Source: Cristatella mucedo
Lineage: Eukaryota > Bryozoa > Phylactolaemata > Cristatellidae
Reading direction: 5' to 3'
DNA length: 64,000 bases
Assembly (NCBI GenBank): GCA_009760855.2
Contig: WPIO01000066.1
Coordinates: forward strand, 1 to 64,000
Shown here in pieces: positions 13,369 through 26,189 of this stretch. A model generated the notes under the pieces. That model ran no database searches, was not told the origin of the DNA, and saw only the letters and a program-made list of their open reading frames with translations. Position numbers and translations under genes: made by a program. How positions within the stretch are numbered: the first letter of the stretch is position 1; the number at the start of each line of letters is the position of its first letter.

Positions 13369-14330
13369 TATTACTATTACTAGAGGAAATGCAGCTATCC
13401 GACAGACGGAGGCAACCTGCGGCTTGCGGTCTGCCGCTCGCGAAAGGCCGGCCCAAACCAAACGGGACCGAGCCTGAGGATGGAAAACTTCACCCCGAAA
13501 TCAATTACAAGCTTCTGGAATGTGGCTGTCCAAACAGAAGCAGGCAGAAGTAAAACCGAGGCTAAGGCTGCAATACCTGCAGTCCACAGTGTCTGCATGC
13601 ATGCTATCGGCAGCCGTAAAATCTGTATGGGTTAAGTGAAATATTTTCTGGACAGTTCTTTTAATTAATTTCAATTGCAATGAATTACTTTGCAGCCCTT
13701 TCGGCTAGTTTGGGCCACTGACCTGTTTTGTAAATGGCAGTGACTAATGTAGTCATATTTCACACGAAAGTCAGTAAAAAATGTGTGCATTAAGGAAATA
13801 AATCTATGGATTAGCCGATATCATCATTCTAGGCCTCAGCGTTGTATTTGTTCGTGTTATAGCCGCCGACCTCAGGCGTTTAAGCGCAAGTAAACCATAA
13901 TAAGCGGAACACAAATATGTGCACACAAAGAGAGGAGTGTGGCTGCTTATATAAACAAAGAGAGCGGTTAATTCAACAGCGGCAGACGAGATGGAATGCC
14001 TTCTTCAGTCTGACTGCCACGTCAGTCGACTCATCGCTGCTAATAAAAAAAAAACCGTCCACCGCTCGCTGCTCTAGTAGTTCGAGACAGGCTCCAGTAC
14101 ATAGCCGCTTGCAGACGTCACAGATATTCGCCAACACCGATAGCTCCTTGGCTGGTTCGAGCCACAAAGCATCACTGTGCCACGGGTAGTGCCTGAGGGG
14201 TGGCAGCTGCGACTGAGAACCGGTACCTCGCGAGTGACAATGAGGTAGGGATTCGTCTTGCATAACTGCTAACAGCTCTCACAAAAAACTGTAAATAAAC
14301 ACACATACACACATAGCGTGAGCATGAGAC
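13369..14330. other. No gene or repeat recognised
   Basis: Open frames occur on both strands but none resembles a known family. Confidence 0.3.

Positions 14331-14363
<33 letters not shown>
14331..14363. repeat. (GA)n microsatellite
   Basis: About 30 bp of GA dinucleotides. Confidence 0.9.
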
Positions 14364-14370
<7 letters not shown>

Positions 14371-14784
14371 CAAGGAGTCAGCCTGAAATATGACGTGATA
14401 GGTAGGGCATTCTCATAAAGGAGGAAAGATGCCCCAAATAGACCCTAGGGTATGCAGGCCTAAAATTATCGATTTTGAGTGCTAAATCATCTGAGCTTGT
14501 GGACCTTACCAATGGATGAACATGTGCTCTATGTTAACCGCGGTATCTTCTCCCCAAGGCGAAGGAGCCAAGTGCTGCAGGCGAGGTCCTCTCCTCTTAC
14601 CTCGAAGCATGCTCGCATGCAGCTCAAGTTCGGCGATTCGACACCAGTTGTACTGCTGTGGGCGATCTTGCCAGCGAGCCACTCACTGTTGGCTCCACCG
14701 GCAGCCATCATCCCTCAGCAGTCGGCTCCCGGACGGCGACTGAGCTATCGATGCGAACTAGCAGGGGGCAGCACTTTCGCTGGA

Positions 14785-14970
14785 GCGTGCAGTATGCCAC
14801 CAGGCATGGCTGTACTTGGCCCCAGGCGTTGTATAGTCGATCCCAGGCGAAGTGCGAAATAAACACTTGGCTGAGATGTGCAGTAGACTCCAGGGGATGT
14901 GTCGAGTACACCACTCGCTAGGGTGTGCAGTAAGCACCAGGCAGGAGTGTGCAGTTGATCCCTGGCTTTT
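14785..14970. repeat. Degenerate tandem repeat
   Basis: Successive units of about 30-40 bp share GTGTGCAGTA and CCAGGC/CCCAGGC. Units are too diverged for a sharp consensus. Confidence 0.45.
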
Positions 14971-15527
14971 AATGAACGTGCGAATGGCACTTGTCGTGAC
15001 TTCCGATGAGCACCGGGCCATTGTTGCAGCTTGAATTACTCAGGGACAATGATTTATTGAAACACTTATCCTGCATTTGATTGTCAGTACCATTTTCTAC
15101 CAGGAGGTTGTTGTGCTAGTGCAAATGTTCACAGTGGGTATTTATTCAACAGTGCAGCTGTACGCTGGCAGGAACGTCAACGGAGGCACCCGACAGGGTG
15201 GCTGTAGGGTGCCGTACATGGGTGTCTTTAACTGTGACTCGACAGGACCGCATATACTAAAATGGCTCTACAGTGTTGAAATTTTTGTCAATTGATATCA
15301 GTCTAATCGACTTTCGGTAGGTTATCACCAGTCATCCTTAGATATACACAAGGAGGCGGAACTACTCGTAGACGATTTAGGAAACGTTCAGTTGTCGAGC
15401 TCTGCGTCCTATCGAGCCGACTTGATGCTGTGTTGTTATATTTCAGGGCATTGTAATAGGTAAGCATGCAGTCAAAGAATGGGCTAATCTATATTGCAGC
15501 TCGAATTCTGGCTCCGTGAGAGCTTAT

Positions 15528-15690
15528 TAGCTGATTAAACAGACTCATTTTCTAGCGGCTGAAGAGCTTTACGACTATCGCCACCACTAGCAATTGGCAA
15601 TAGAGGATCGCCCACTGCAGGATTCGAGCCCGCGACCTCGGTCGTCAAGAGCGTGCAGCTTTGGCAGTTCCTGAATTTTATGAGCACACA
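15528..15690 (-). repeat. SINE-1 copy
   Basis: Reverse copy: AGCTGATTAAACAG..., GACTATCGCCACCAC..., then the B-box complement GGATTCGAGCC and CGACCTCGGTCG. The intervals 14,970-15,528 and 15,690-16,375 show no supported feature. Confidence 0.75.
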
Positions 15691-16374
15691 TTTCAGAATA
15701 TCAAGCTTAGGTGTCATGCTTCAGCTTTACTGACGCCACCTCCGTCTGTCAGCGTATTCTAGCTGAAAATGGCGTGCCTCAGCATTACGGAATATAAAGC
15801 GAAATTTGTATGCCAAAGAAATTTAATTTTTAGCCAATGAAATACTGATAGCTACCTTGTGCCAATTTCATTGGCATACCTGGATTCATCTAACACCTGC
15901 ATACCTGCATGCATTAGAACTGCTTCTATGCCTGATCGTTCACATCGCTGTGACATGGACAGTCAAGTGACTGTGACGCCTTGAGCTCAGAAGGTGTGCT
16001 TTTTTCCTTCGAAAGATACGCTTTGCGAGCTGTCAAATTCATTCAGAGAAAAACAATGTAATTGCACGACTTTTCTTGAGCCAGGAAAGGACCAGCCACC
16101 TGGTAAGCACTAGCACAAATGCACGTAAACAGTCGTTACTGGTAAGTATTTCCTCCAGTTAAGGACTTAGATCCTGATTAGTCGTAACGCTTGGGTGCCC
16201 TCAGGTGGCGATTACTCATCTTTCATCCTGAAGTAAGGAAATAACTTCATGCAACGTCTCAGTTAGCCTAAATGGTTTCAGCCACGTGAAGGTCTATCCG
16301 AGTGTGTGAGTACACGATAATAGTTGCTCTTCGATATTTTAAAGGCCCCGATGGTTGACCTCCGTGGATCATCT

Positions 16375-16582
16375 AACCACATTTGCATGCTGACCCTGTG
16401 AATGTCACCCCTAACCATGTTATTCATTTTGTTTGCTTATCAAGCATCATGCATGATTATCAGGCGTGATGTTACTCACCGTTCAATTGCATTTCTCTTA
16501 GCTGTAAATGTATAGCGCCTAGAGAGAGAGAGATTGAGTTCTCTGAGGGCGCTTTATCAAGTGCATTTTTATTATTATTATT
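16375..16582 (+). mobile_element. LINE-A 3' end
   Basis: 5'-truncated copy of the 3'UTR (ACCACATTTGCATGCTGACC), terminal hairpin block and (TTA)n tail. 16,583-17,465 has no supported gene. Confidence 0.9.
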
Positions 16583-17528
16583 ATCTACAGTCCGAAGATT
16601 GGCAGGCAATGTTGGGCTTTCGAAGATTTGTCTTCCGTTCGTTCAATGGTGGACCTATTTCGGCTGATCCAACCAAAAGCCGACTGAATTGTCCATGCTA
16701 CATGTCGAAGGAGTCAATCGCTAGTCTCCAATTCTTGGTGGCACGCCAGTCATAACCTTGAGGCTTTGTTGTGTTGCTCTGTTTCTCTGTCCAACCTCGT
16801 TTACATGTGGAAGTGATTTCAGGTGGAACTCCATCCAAACGAGTTGGCATCTTTGTACTAAGTATATGCACCGCCCATTTTTATTTGGCTATGAGGCGGA
16901 GTGGAACTGCAGTGGATGAATGGATATTCATAAATACACTTTGCCCGTTATTCTTCATGCTAGAGGGCTGACTAAGTGAGACGCTCTCGCCTTTGAGGTC
17001 AGGGGGCGCTTAGGCCTACTTCAAAAGATGAGCCAACTCAGCTTAGATACTCTTTCCAAGCTGATTTGGCTGATTTTTTAATAGTAAACCTCCGGTCCGC
17101 TTCCCGGACAGATCTCAACAGCAATGTGAGGGCCTGCCCCAGCCATCGGAACGTACGTTTTCATTCAAGCTACGGTAGTTCGCATGCTCACTAAATAAGG
17201 TTAGGTTTAAGAGTTTGATGACCTCACGGTCGTTCGCCTTCGGCTCTTGCAAGCTTCAAAAATCGTTGAAGTAGCTGGGCCATTACGAAAATCACACCAA
17301 CTGCCATGAACACGAACTAGAACAACTAACTTGCAAACCTAGCAATAGACAAAGGTATATCAGAATAATTAACGAAGAACGTGAGTACAGAACTGTACAG
17401 TCATCGCTAGATGGGCGCCAGGGGCCGCTGCTGCTTTAGTGCACCACCACAACCACCTAGTGTGGCTCAGCTAGCGGCTCGGCCCCACGACTGAACCGTT
17501 TCTCGTATTGGAAGGCGTGGCTGCAGCT

Positions 17529-18385
17529 TCAGCTGCGACCAATAAGCCAGCAGAGGTCTGATGGGCGGAGCTGATGAGCAGCCGCCACGTTCTGGTCGAG
17601 GAAGGCGCTGGCAGAATTCTTGGACTGCAGGAAGCCGCGATGTCCGACGTGCGTGACGTTGCCTATTTTCCTGGCACAAATTCCCGTAACGAAGACGTCT
17701 TCCATTCGATCGAAGGGCTCCGACTGTGAGGCGTCGAAAAATTCTGGCATGATATTCATCGAGGTCACGGAGATCGGACCGCTGACGTAAGGCGGGTATG
17801 TGAAACCGTAGGGCTTCAAGTAATACGGATTCGCCCACTTGTGAGCCGGCCTGTTAGTTACCGGATGGCTAGCTTTGAGTAGATTGCCGATAATCGCTCG
17901 TTTGAGATTTGCATAGAGGAGAAGGATCGCTACCAAATGCGATAGCGAAACGAACACGTTGTCGTCCACCTTAGTCAGACGATTCACTTTCCGACAGAAA
18001 GTCGTAGCGCACTTCAGTATCGCCGCCGATTTCAGTGTGAGAAGGTCGAAAGAGTCGGCGACGTTGGCGACCAGCACGTCGCCGAATCGCAGAGCCTCGG
18101 CTCTGACGGCTTGATTGGTGCGGCTGTCCGCCGCCACACCGACGAGAAAGACGACGGCCATGCTTTGCTGTGACCCCTCGCTGGCCCACGTTCGTCGGAT
18201 GGTGTCGCGGCTCTGGTGCAGTTGACAGAAGAGCTGACGACTACGAGAACGGCCTGCAGAGGGCGCTCGCGTGCATCGCACGGGTTTGAGTCCAAGCAGC
18301 TGAACCCGTAGTAGCTGTGATGGATGCTTTCGTAGACGAGCAGCCCGGCGGCGGAGCGAGTGTCCAGGCTACCCTGGTTCGGCAT
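17529..18385 (-). pseudogene. Beta-1,3-galactosyltransferase-like (GT31), one frameshift
   Basis: A GT31 (Galactosyl_T family) enzyme domain. Members are Golgi type II membrane proteins that transfer sugar from a UDP-sugar to glycan acceptors. Seen in order: LQAVLVVVSSSVN, then RDTIRRTWASEG, FLVGV, EALRFGDVLVANVADSFDLL, TLKSAAILK, KVDDNVFV, YPPYVSGP and EDVFVTGICARKIG, ending at a TGA at 17,529. The metal-binding motif is normally DDD, and here the third Asp is Asn. The first block lies in a different frame from the rest, so one indel sits near 18,210. This could be a true mutation or an assembly error. No N-terminal membrane anchor is seen; it may be on another exon or missing. The protein is otherwise close to full domain length. 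Confidence 0.8.
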
Positions 18386-18479
18386 GCTCGTCCCATTGGA
18401 GCACCGGAGCCAGCAACCGCGACACTCTTCCGCGACTCTGCGTTTACTCGACGATGATGTCGTTGTTGCTAGTCAGGTG

Positions 18480-19130
18480 TCGTTAGATGTCGCCGTGGAT
18501 TCGGATGTCGTTGGATCGCTTGCAGCCAGAGAGCACGGGCACCAGCGACGGTTCGACAATGCTCAGAGAGCAGCATACATAGCCCCGCCCCCGGTTATGG
18601 CAGCTGTCGCGAGAGGCAGTAAAAGTGCAAGCGTTAGAGCGTGGCTGGCCCAACACACACCTTTCGCCCCAGAAAGAATTCTGCCGGGTGCAGCCATGGG
18701 TAGCGAGATAGTGAGTGCGGCTGGCTAGGCGCTGCCAACATGGCCCAGGTCGCAAGAAGGCCATAGGCACATTCACACCACGACGGGCTCTGCCGCTCTG
18801 TCGGATGCTGAACACTTACGACATTTCTGAATCGGCGATCACAGCAAAGACGTCGGTGACAGATGCATCGAAATAATCAACTACAATGGCGCTCGCGCAC
18901 AGAGCCACCAGTCTGCTAGCAGGTCATGCTGGAGGCACACGCCCGAGACTATACCAGCCCACACGGTCACAGAGGCATTCAGCGCCTGTCAACATCGCTC
19001 GACTCTCTGGGCCAGTCGATAATAATGACGTAACTTGCTGGTTCTATTGTCCCCAGAGGCTCCCTGAGGGCATTCGGTTGCATGCCGAGATTGTCACCAG
19101 CGTGCTGTTGCCGGGTCTGCATCCTCTGAA
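18480..19130. other. No gene recognised
   Basis: Unique sequence between the GT31 copy and the 12-bp satellite. I found no coding evidence. Confidence 0.3.
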
Positions 19131-19594
19131 TCCGCTGCTGTATCCGCTGCTGTATCCGCTGCTGTATCCGCTGCTGTATCCGCTGCTGTATCCGCTGCTG
19201 CATCTGGTCCTGCATTTGGTGCTGCATCCGGTGCTGCATCCGGTGCTGTATCCGGTGCTGTGCATCCGGTGCTGCATCCGGTGCTGCATCCGGTGCTGCA
19301 TCCGGTGCTGCATCCGGTGCTGCATCCGGTGCTGCATCCGGTGCTGCATCCGGTGCTGCATCCGGTGCTGCATCCGGTGCTGCATCTGTCGCTGCTGCAT
19401 CCGGTGCTGCATCCGGTGCTGCATCCGGTGCTGCATCCGGTGCTGCATCCGGTGCTGCATCCGGTGCTGCATCCGGTGCTGCATCCGGTGCTGCATCCGG
19501 TGCTGCATCCGGTGCTGCATCCGGTGCTGCATCCGGTGCTGCATCCGGTGCTGCATCCGGTGCTGCATCCGGTGCTGCATCCGGTGCTGCATCC
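19131..19594. repeat. 12-bp satellite (CATCCGGTGCTG)n
   Basis: About 38 units of 12 bp. The first six or so read TCCGCTGCTGTA, then the array changes through hybrid units into almost perfect CATCCGGTGCTG, with one variant unit near 19,385. A 12-bp unit keeps all six frames open, so the long His-Pro-Val-Leu and other repeat frames are artefacts unless transcribed. Confidence 0.95.
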
Positions 19595-20262
19595 CGTAAG
19601 GATACCGACCCATATACATAAATACAGGTCATCAAATGCCCTAGAGCTCGTTTTCCGCAATCGTAAAAATGTGTAGCTATACTCATAGTCTAAAGCTTGG
19701 CAAATTATTGCAGTGATTTACTTGCAATGATGAACTAGCATTTCAGATATCAAATATTGAAAACATAGATTTCGGGAAAAGGAGACATCAGAAAACGTAG
19801 AGAGCCAGATAAGTCCAAGGTTCCGAGACTCATCCGGATGGCCTCTCTTACCTCAGCCCCGCCGTTCGCTGCATTACAGGTCAGCCGACTATCGACACAC
19901 TTGGTGAAACCAACTGGGGTACAAACGTTGTGAACGCACGCATGACCCGCAGATTTTAGCACCTGCTGCGTCCTTATCGGCCGCTTCGCGAACCCCACCA
20001 CCGCATCCATCAGCCGACCGCTCCGAGAACGACGGTGACGACATGCCCTCGCGAACTCGAGCGCTTCGACGTTGTCCTGTGTGCATTTCACGACGTGGGC
20101 GGTTACTGGTCGCCCCCCCCGGCCCGCTGCATCCCATCGGCCCGATCCGCTGATACTTTGACACTTTTGTCACTTTGGCAGTTGACTCAAATTTGCTGAG
20201 CGTCAAGACGAGAGCGAGGCCATGCTTGAACTTACGCTCGACCGATCGCCCAGCTGCGAGCT

Positions 20263-20360
20263 CTTCCAGCACCGTGCGACGCTGCCGTTACAAATCGCGC
20301 CCAAGGCGGCACTTACTTGTAGGTGCAGCACGGATGCCTGCACATTCGGTCGCGAATTCC
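20263..20360 (+). repeat. Dispersed repeat, copy 1
   Basis: Shares GTGCGACGCTGCCGTTAC, CGCCCAAGGC and GTGCAG/GCAGCA blocks in order with 20,935-21,025, about 670 bp away. Function unknown. 19,600-20,262 and 20,361-20,934 contain no supported gene. Confidence 0.6.
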
Positions 20361-20934
20361 TGTTCAACTATCTTTCTTGGAGTGCAGCTAGTTTCATGTT
20401 TGTTTGATCTTGGAGAAAAGTTTTGGCGAAAAGTTAAAGATTTCAATCTTACAAAAGAATACCAAGACGACGAAATCTTCGGGTGCCCGTCAACAAGATC
20501 TGATCTGCTTCGCTCCTGTAGCGGATGTTCCTGCTTACGAGCTGGCCGATGTTTGGCGTCCTTTAATGGCACAACGTATCGACTACTAGAAAGACATACC
20601 TTGCATATTGGCAGAACGCTAAGAGCTCGACGGACAAATCCAAGATTTAATTTGCTGCTGCAGAATTATTGGGGTCCACGAACAACTGCGAAATAGCTGA
20701 TGATTCCACAATATCCGTCAGAACACCTCGGTTTTGAATACAAATTATGCAGAATGTTAGGGCGAGTTTTCTCGCTAAATAGCATGCAGTTGCTCGTGGG
20801 CATTATTGTGCTATGGCCGGCGTCAGCCAGCATATTTACATATTCAATCGGAGATGCAACCGCCATTTCCGCAAACCATTTCGCGAAATTGCGGTTTTGA
20901 TTAGAAATTACAAGTAAATTATAATTATAATTAC

Positions 20935-21025
20935 AAGCTCTGTGCGACGCTGCCGTTACTAATGGCGCCCAAGGCCGGGCTTACGTGCAGGCGCAGCATG
21001 GATGTGCACACATTTGGACGCGCGT
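20935..21025 (+). repeat. Dispersed repeat, copy 2
   Basis: Diverged second copy of the 20,263-20,360 block. Confidence 0.6.
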
Positions 21026-21399
21026 CAGCTGACAAGTGCTGCATAGTTGCCGAGGGCTCTTAACTCTATCGTTTTACTAGTCTCATTTCTTGCGACTGTA
21101 TTGGTGAAGACTAAACCTGAACGATCGATTAGTGCATTAGCATGATTAAGTTACGTACCGATAGGAGTACTGAGTGTTTTAATGCTGAACCAGCAGCTAC
21201 CTGCTCTGTCGAATTTCGGAATTCAAAGAACTCTCTGCTGAGCGTCTGCGAATTTTAAAGCCGTGTTGATCAAATTGACAAACAGAATTGTATTTACCTC
21301 ATGAAAAAACGAATTCACACTCGTAGCAAAGGTAAGTGGTTGGTTCGTCCTCGTAGCCTTCGCCTTTGGGTAGCGGCGAAACGCTGGCGAGGTTGAGCC

Positions 21400-21570
21400 G
21401 TAATGGCACACTGGGTAAGGCGGTTGCATTTCACGACCTCGGCCCCGAGGTCGTGGGTTCGAATCCTGCATCGGTGGGCGATCCTGTATAGCCGCTGCAA
21501 GCACTGGTGATAGCCGTCAAGGCTCTTCCGTTGCAGTACAAAAGAGGCTGCTAAATCAGCGAGTATTTTA
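21400..21570 (+). repeat. SINE-1 copy (best preserved)
   Basis: tRNA-like A box TGGCACACTGGG (21,404-21,415) and B box GGTTCGAATCC (21,456-21,466), spaced as in a tRNA-type internal Pol III promoter, then the family body ending TGCTAAATCAGC. Confidence 0.85.
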
Positions 21571-21651
21571 TTTTTTATTAAAAGAACCTTTAACAGCTAC
21601 ACCTGATTTTTAGACAGGCTTCAATAATCACTCGAGATCAGCGGAAGCAAC

Positions 21652-21775
21652 CAATGATGTTACTCACGATTCAATCGCGTTGCCCTTTGCAGCAAGATGT
21701 AAAGCGACTCGAAAGAGATTGAGCTCTTTGAGGGCGCATTATTAAGTGCATTTTTATTATTATTTATAATATTGA
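21652..21775 (+). mobile_element. LINE-A, severely 5'-truncated insertion
   Basis: Only about 120 bp of the LINE-A 3' end (terminal block plus TTA-rich tail). The duplicate segment near 24,940 is an empty site: GGAAGCAACCA is followed directly by AAGGAGACTTTACC. Confidence 0.9.
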
Positions 21776-22489
21776 AGGAGACTTTACCATTTTCTCATAA
21801 TCTCTAAACATTATTAAATTTCCAGGTCCATCTTTACTACGTTTAGCTCTTGGCACTTTAATTCTTGCCTTTCCCAATGGTCCGACTTACAATCCGAAGT
21901 ATGCTCACTTAATTTGCTTTGAGTGTAAAACCTTGATAAGCACCTTTTACAAAGCAGCCGAATCCCAACATATTTTTTCGTCCTACAAAGACAGTTGAAA
22001 CTAGTTATTAAAGCAGTATGCGACTTGAAGGAGAGAGCATGCTAGTCGCAGCTCGCCAACCTGCCTGTTTATCTAGCTTATTCGCGAGTAGTGGTGATGA
22101 GTCGTCCTTGGCGCCAAATGGTTTCCGACCCAAACAACCGTCTCGTATGCTGAGCGACCGAGATGGCCGTGATGGTCAAAAAATGGCTAAGCCTGAAAGA
22201 GCCGCGCACAGCACACAGAGCACTGTCGCTTCACGGCGTCGTCATCACCCGCGGCCGAGCGTTCGACGCGAGGGTGGAAGGGGTTCTCCACGCTCAGCTC
22301 ATCCTTTAGATTGAGTGTTCTCAGCGGCGCTCCATGCCGCCTGGAAAAAAACGCTCGCGGTGGACCATCACTCGTGCTGAGGCGTCGCCTTGGCCGTGCG
22401 AGTGGCTCCTGGCGCTTTGGTTAAAGCGGCAAAGCTGGCCTGCGCCTAGTGTGCAGCGGAGCGTGGGGAGAGCGTACTGCTCAGAGCTG

Positions 22490-23215
<726 letters not shown>

Positions 23216-23582
23216 TGATTGATCGCCGTCGGCCGACTCTGTGAGTGAGGCCTGACTTTAGAGATGGCAGCCGATAGCCACTGATGCTAGGCTTAGTAGC
23301 TAACGTGCCACCAGCTGTAGCTTTGCTCTGCTCAAAAAGGCATCGCCTTACTTGCTTGACTTCAATACGATGTCGCTGAAAGTAGGCACACTGGATTGTG
23401 GAGCAGAGCAGTGCACAAGTTTAGCAAAGAGGCCGGCTTTCATCAAAGAGCACAGAAAGATGACAACTCTATAACAGACCTTCAAAATAATGCCAGGTAG
23501 GGTGGACTGATTTGACCCTGTACTTTTTCGGGGAGGAGAGCTGCCACTTTTTCAAACTTTGAAACTTGCGGCTCATATTATT

Positions 23583-24395
23583 AATAATAATAAAAATAAT
23601 AACACAGTTGTATAGAACATCGTGAGGCAAATCGGAAGTAAGTTCCAGGCTTTGGTAGCATACGAACTAAAGGAACGGTCTCCAAAGGGTTTGAGATTTG
23701 TACTATAGGTAAACAAGTAGACACCGAAAATCAGGTGGTATGATGCTAAGCCTGGTGGGGAAGTAGATTTGATAAGTAGCCTGGGGCCAAAGAATGAAGG
23801 GACCTAAAAATGAGTGACAAAACCTTGAAGTCGATGTGTTGCTTGACTGGTAGCCAGTGCAATTCGACGAGAAGTCGTGTAATGTGGCAACTGTGGAGCC
23901 CACGAGAGACAAGCCTAGTTGCAGAGTATTGCACGAGCTGAAAGTGCCTGATTCCACAGGCCGGTAGGTTAGTAAGCAGTGATTTACATGAGTCAAGACG
24001 AGATGTCACAAACGCATGAAACAACTTAACAGAAATTCTAGCTGATTCAACAGCCTCTGTTATGTGGCGACAGAATAGCCTTTAGAGCTATCACCACCGC
24101 TTGCAGCAGCGATAAAGGATCGCTCGGTGAAAGATCCGAGCCCATGACCTCGGGATTGAGGTCGTTTAAAGTAAGAGCCTTACCAAGTGTACCATCAAGG
24201 CTCATCAACTTAGATGTGGTATCCCAGTCTAATCAAGCCCGAATTTTAGCAATACGATGTCGCTGAAAGTAGGCACACTGGATTGTGGAGCTCATGTGGT
24301 TGTCTCACGAAAGGTCACTTAGGAACATGACAAATGAAATTCCAATCGATTTCGTGCACATTCAACAGCACATATGCTAGCCGAGCCTTTTCGAG
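23583..24395 (-). mobile_element. LINE-A copy split by a SINE-1
   Basis: Contains the LINE-A ORF end (minus-strand peptides such as LVELHWLPVKQ, VLSLIFRSLHSLAPGYLS) and, beyond the SINE, the upstream ORF region. The SINE lies at 24,029-24,205 and is flanked by CAACTTA at 24,022-24,028 and 24,206-24,212, a likely 7-bp target duplication. Confidence 0.85.
24029..24205 (-). repeat. SINE-1 inserted in LINE-A
   Basis: Reverse SINE-1 (AGCTGATTCAACAG... to CATCAAGGCTCA) with matching CAACTTA flanks. Confidence 0.85.
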
Positions 24396-24424
24396 TATTG
24401 ATAGGAGTACTAAGTACTGATAGG

Positions 24425-25205
24425 AGTACTAAGTACTAAGTACTGATAGGAGTACTGAGTGTTTCAATGCTGAACCAGCAGCTACCTGCTCTGTCGAACT
24501 TTGGAATTCATAGAACTCTCTGCTGAGCGTCTGCGAATTTTAAAGCCGCGTTGATCAAATAGACAAACAAAACTGTATTTATCTCATGAAAATACGAAAT
24601 CACACTCGTGGCGAAGATAAGTGGTTGGTTCGTCCTCGTAGCCTTCGCCTTTGGGTATCGGCGAAACGCTGGCGAGGGTGAGCCGTAATGGCACACTAGA
24701 TAATGCGGTTGCATTTCACGACCTCGGCCCCGAGGTCGTGGGTTCGAATCCTGCATCGGTGGGCGATCCTCTATCGCCGCCGCTGCAAGCGCTGGTGATA
24801 GCCGCGATGGTTCTTCCGTTGCTTTTCAAAAGAGGCTGCTAAATGAGCCTCAGTATTTTTTGCATTAAAAGAGCCTTTAACAGTCACATCTGGGTTTTAG
24901 ACTGGCTGCAATAAGCACTCAAAATCAATGGAAGCAACCAAAGGAGACTTTACCATTTACTCATAATCTCTTAATACCAGTAAATTTCCAGTTCCATCTT
25001 TACTGCATTTAGTTCTTGGCATTTTAATTGTTGCCTTTCCAAAATGGTCCGACTTACAATCCAAAGTATGCTCGATTAATTTACTCTGAGTATAAAACCT
25101 TAATAAACACCCTTTACAAAGCAGCCGAATCCCAACATACTTTATCGTTCTACAAAGAGAGTTAAATCTAGTTCTACAGAGAGAGTTAAATCTAGTTAAT
25201 CAAGC
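24425..25205 (+). repeat. Segmental duplication copy 2 (empty LINE site)
   Basis: Second copy of the 21,160-22,010 segment, with its own SINE-1 at about 24,675-24,850 (A box 24,689, B box 24,741-24,751). The left edge has GATAGGAGTACTAAGTACT repeated, and AGAGAGTTAAATCTAG is doubled near the right edge. Confidence 0.88.
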
Positions 25206-25299
25206 ATCGTGCAACTTAGGGGATTCTAGGAGGTTTCGAACCAGTGTTTTAGCCCCCAGAAAGTTGGACCTGTTGAGAATGCTGGCGGTTCATCAAATG

Positions 25300-25405
25300 A
25301 GCTGGTTTCGTCCAGCGGTTAAGGTGCTCGCCTCGCCTTCCGATCGAAGTCGGGCTGAAGCGCCTGAATAGAGATTAAGTTCTCTTGGGGCGCTATGCAA
25401 ATGAA
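25300..25405 (+). repeat. SINE-2 copy
   Basis: GAGCTGGTTTCGTCCAGCGGTTAAGGTGCTCGCC head (tRNA-like A box region), then the tail AAGCGCCTGAATAGAGATTAAG, TTCTCTTGGGGCGCTATGC and an AT-rich end. The same family recurs at 60.1 and 60.4 kb. Confidence 0.75.
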
Positions 25406-25618
25406 TTATATATATTTTTATATGCTGCTCTTTCTTTCTTTATTTTAATATGCTGCTCTTTCATTACAAATGAATTATAGTTAGTTATAAATTAGATTAT
25501 TTATGAATTAGATTTAATTATATTTGGAAGTTACCAACAACGTTTAATCCAGACTGAGGCCTGACTTTGGAGACGGCTGCCGATAGCCACTGCCGCTAGT
25601 CTTCGTAGGAACGCCTAG

Positions 25619-25788
<170 letters not shown>

Positions 25789-26189
25789 GAGCCGGACATA
25801 TCAATCCACTGTATTCCACTGCAAGTCACAAATAGCTCGCTTTAGCTTTGCTCAGAAAGGCATCGCTTTACTTGCCTGACTTTGTCTGCACTAGATTAAA
25901 CCTAGCCCAGCCAGACAACGCTGTCTTTGCAGGTTGAAGCAACCCGAAACCGGCTGTTGGCTGATAAGGAGGTGCGGTCAGCTAGCTGATTGGCTGCTAG
26001 CTCTCATTCATTGAGTGACATGCCGGCAGCTGCGTCTGCTCGGACGTAACGTCTACGAACGCTGGCAGCTCGGTGCCACTGCAGCTGATCTCTGCCTGGC
26101 TGCAGCTGCTCGCTATCGTATGAGGAGACAAATAGTCTGAGTGGAACTCGTGGAATACCGTGGAGATTCTTGAATCGCGGATAATTTAT

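Larger units (their letters stand above)
21160..22010 (+). repeat. Segmental duplication copy 1 (contains SINE-1 and a LINE-A insert)
   Basis: Matches 24,425-25,205 nearly throughout: GATAGGAGTACTGAGTGTTT at the left, CGTCCTCGTAGCCTTCGCC, a SINE-1, and CAAAGCAGCCGAATCCCAAC at the right. This copy has an extra LINE-A tail at 21,652-21,775. Confidence 0.9.

Noticed and set aside
18886-19686. Long frames rich in CIRC, HPVL, APDA or MQHR repeats
   Set aside because: Produced in every frame by the 12-bp satellite. No start context or neighbouring exon supports them.
21404-21475. A functional tRNA gene
   Set aside because: A and B boxes are present, but the cloverleaf is not completed and the block is followed by the SINE-1 body and occurs many times.
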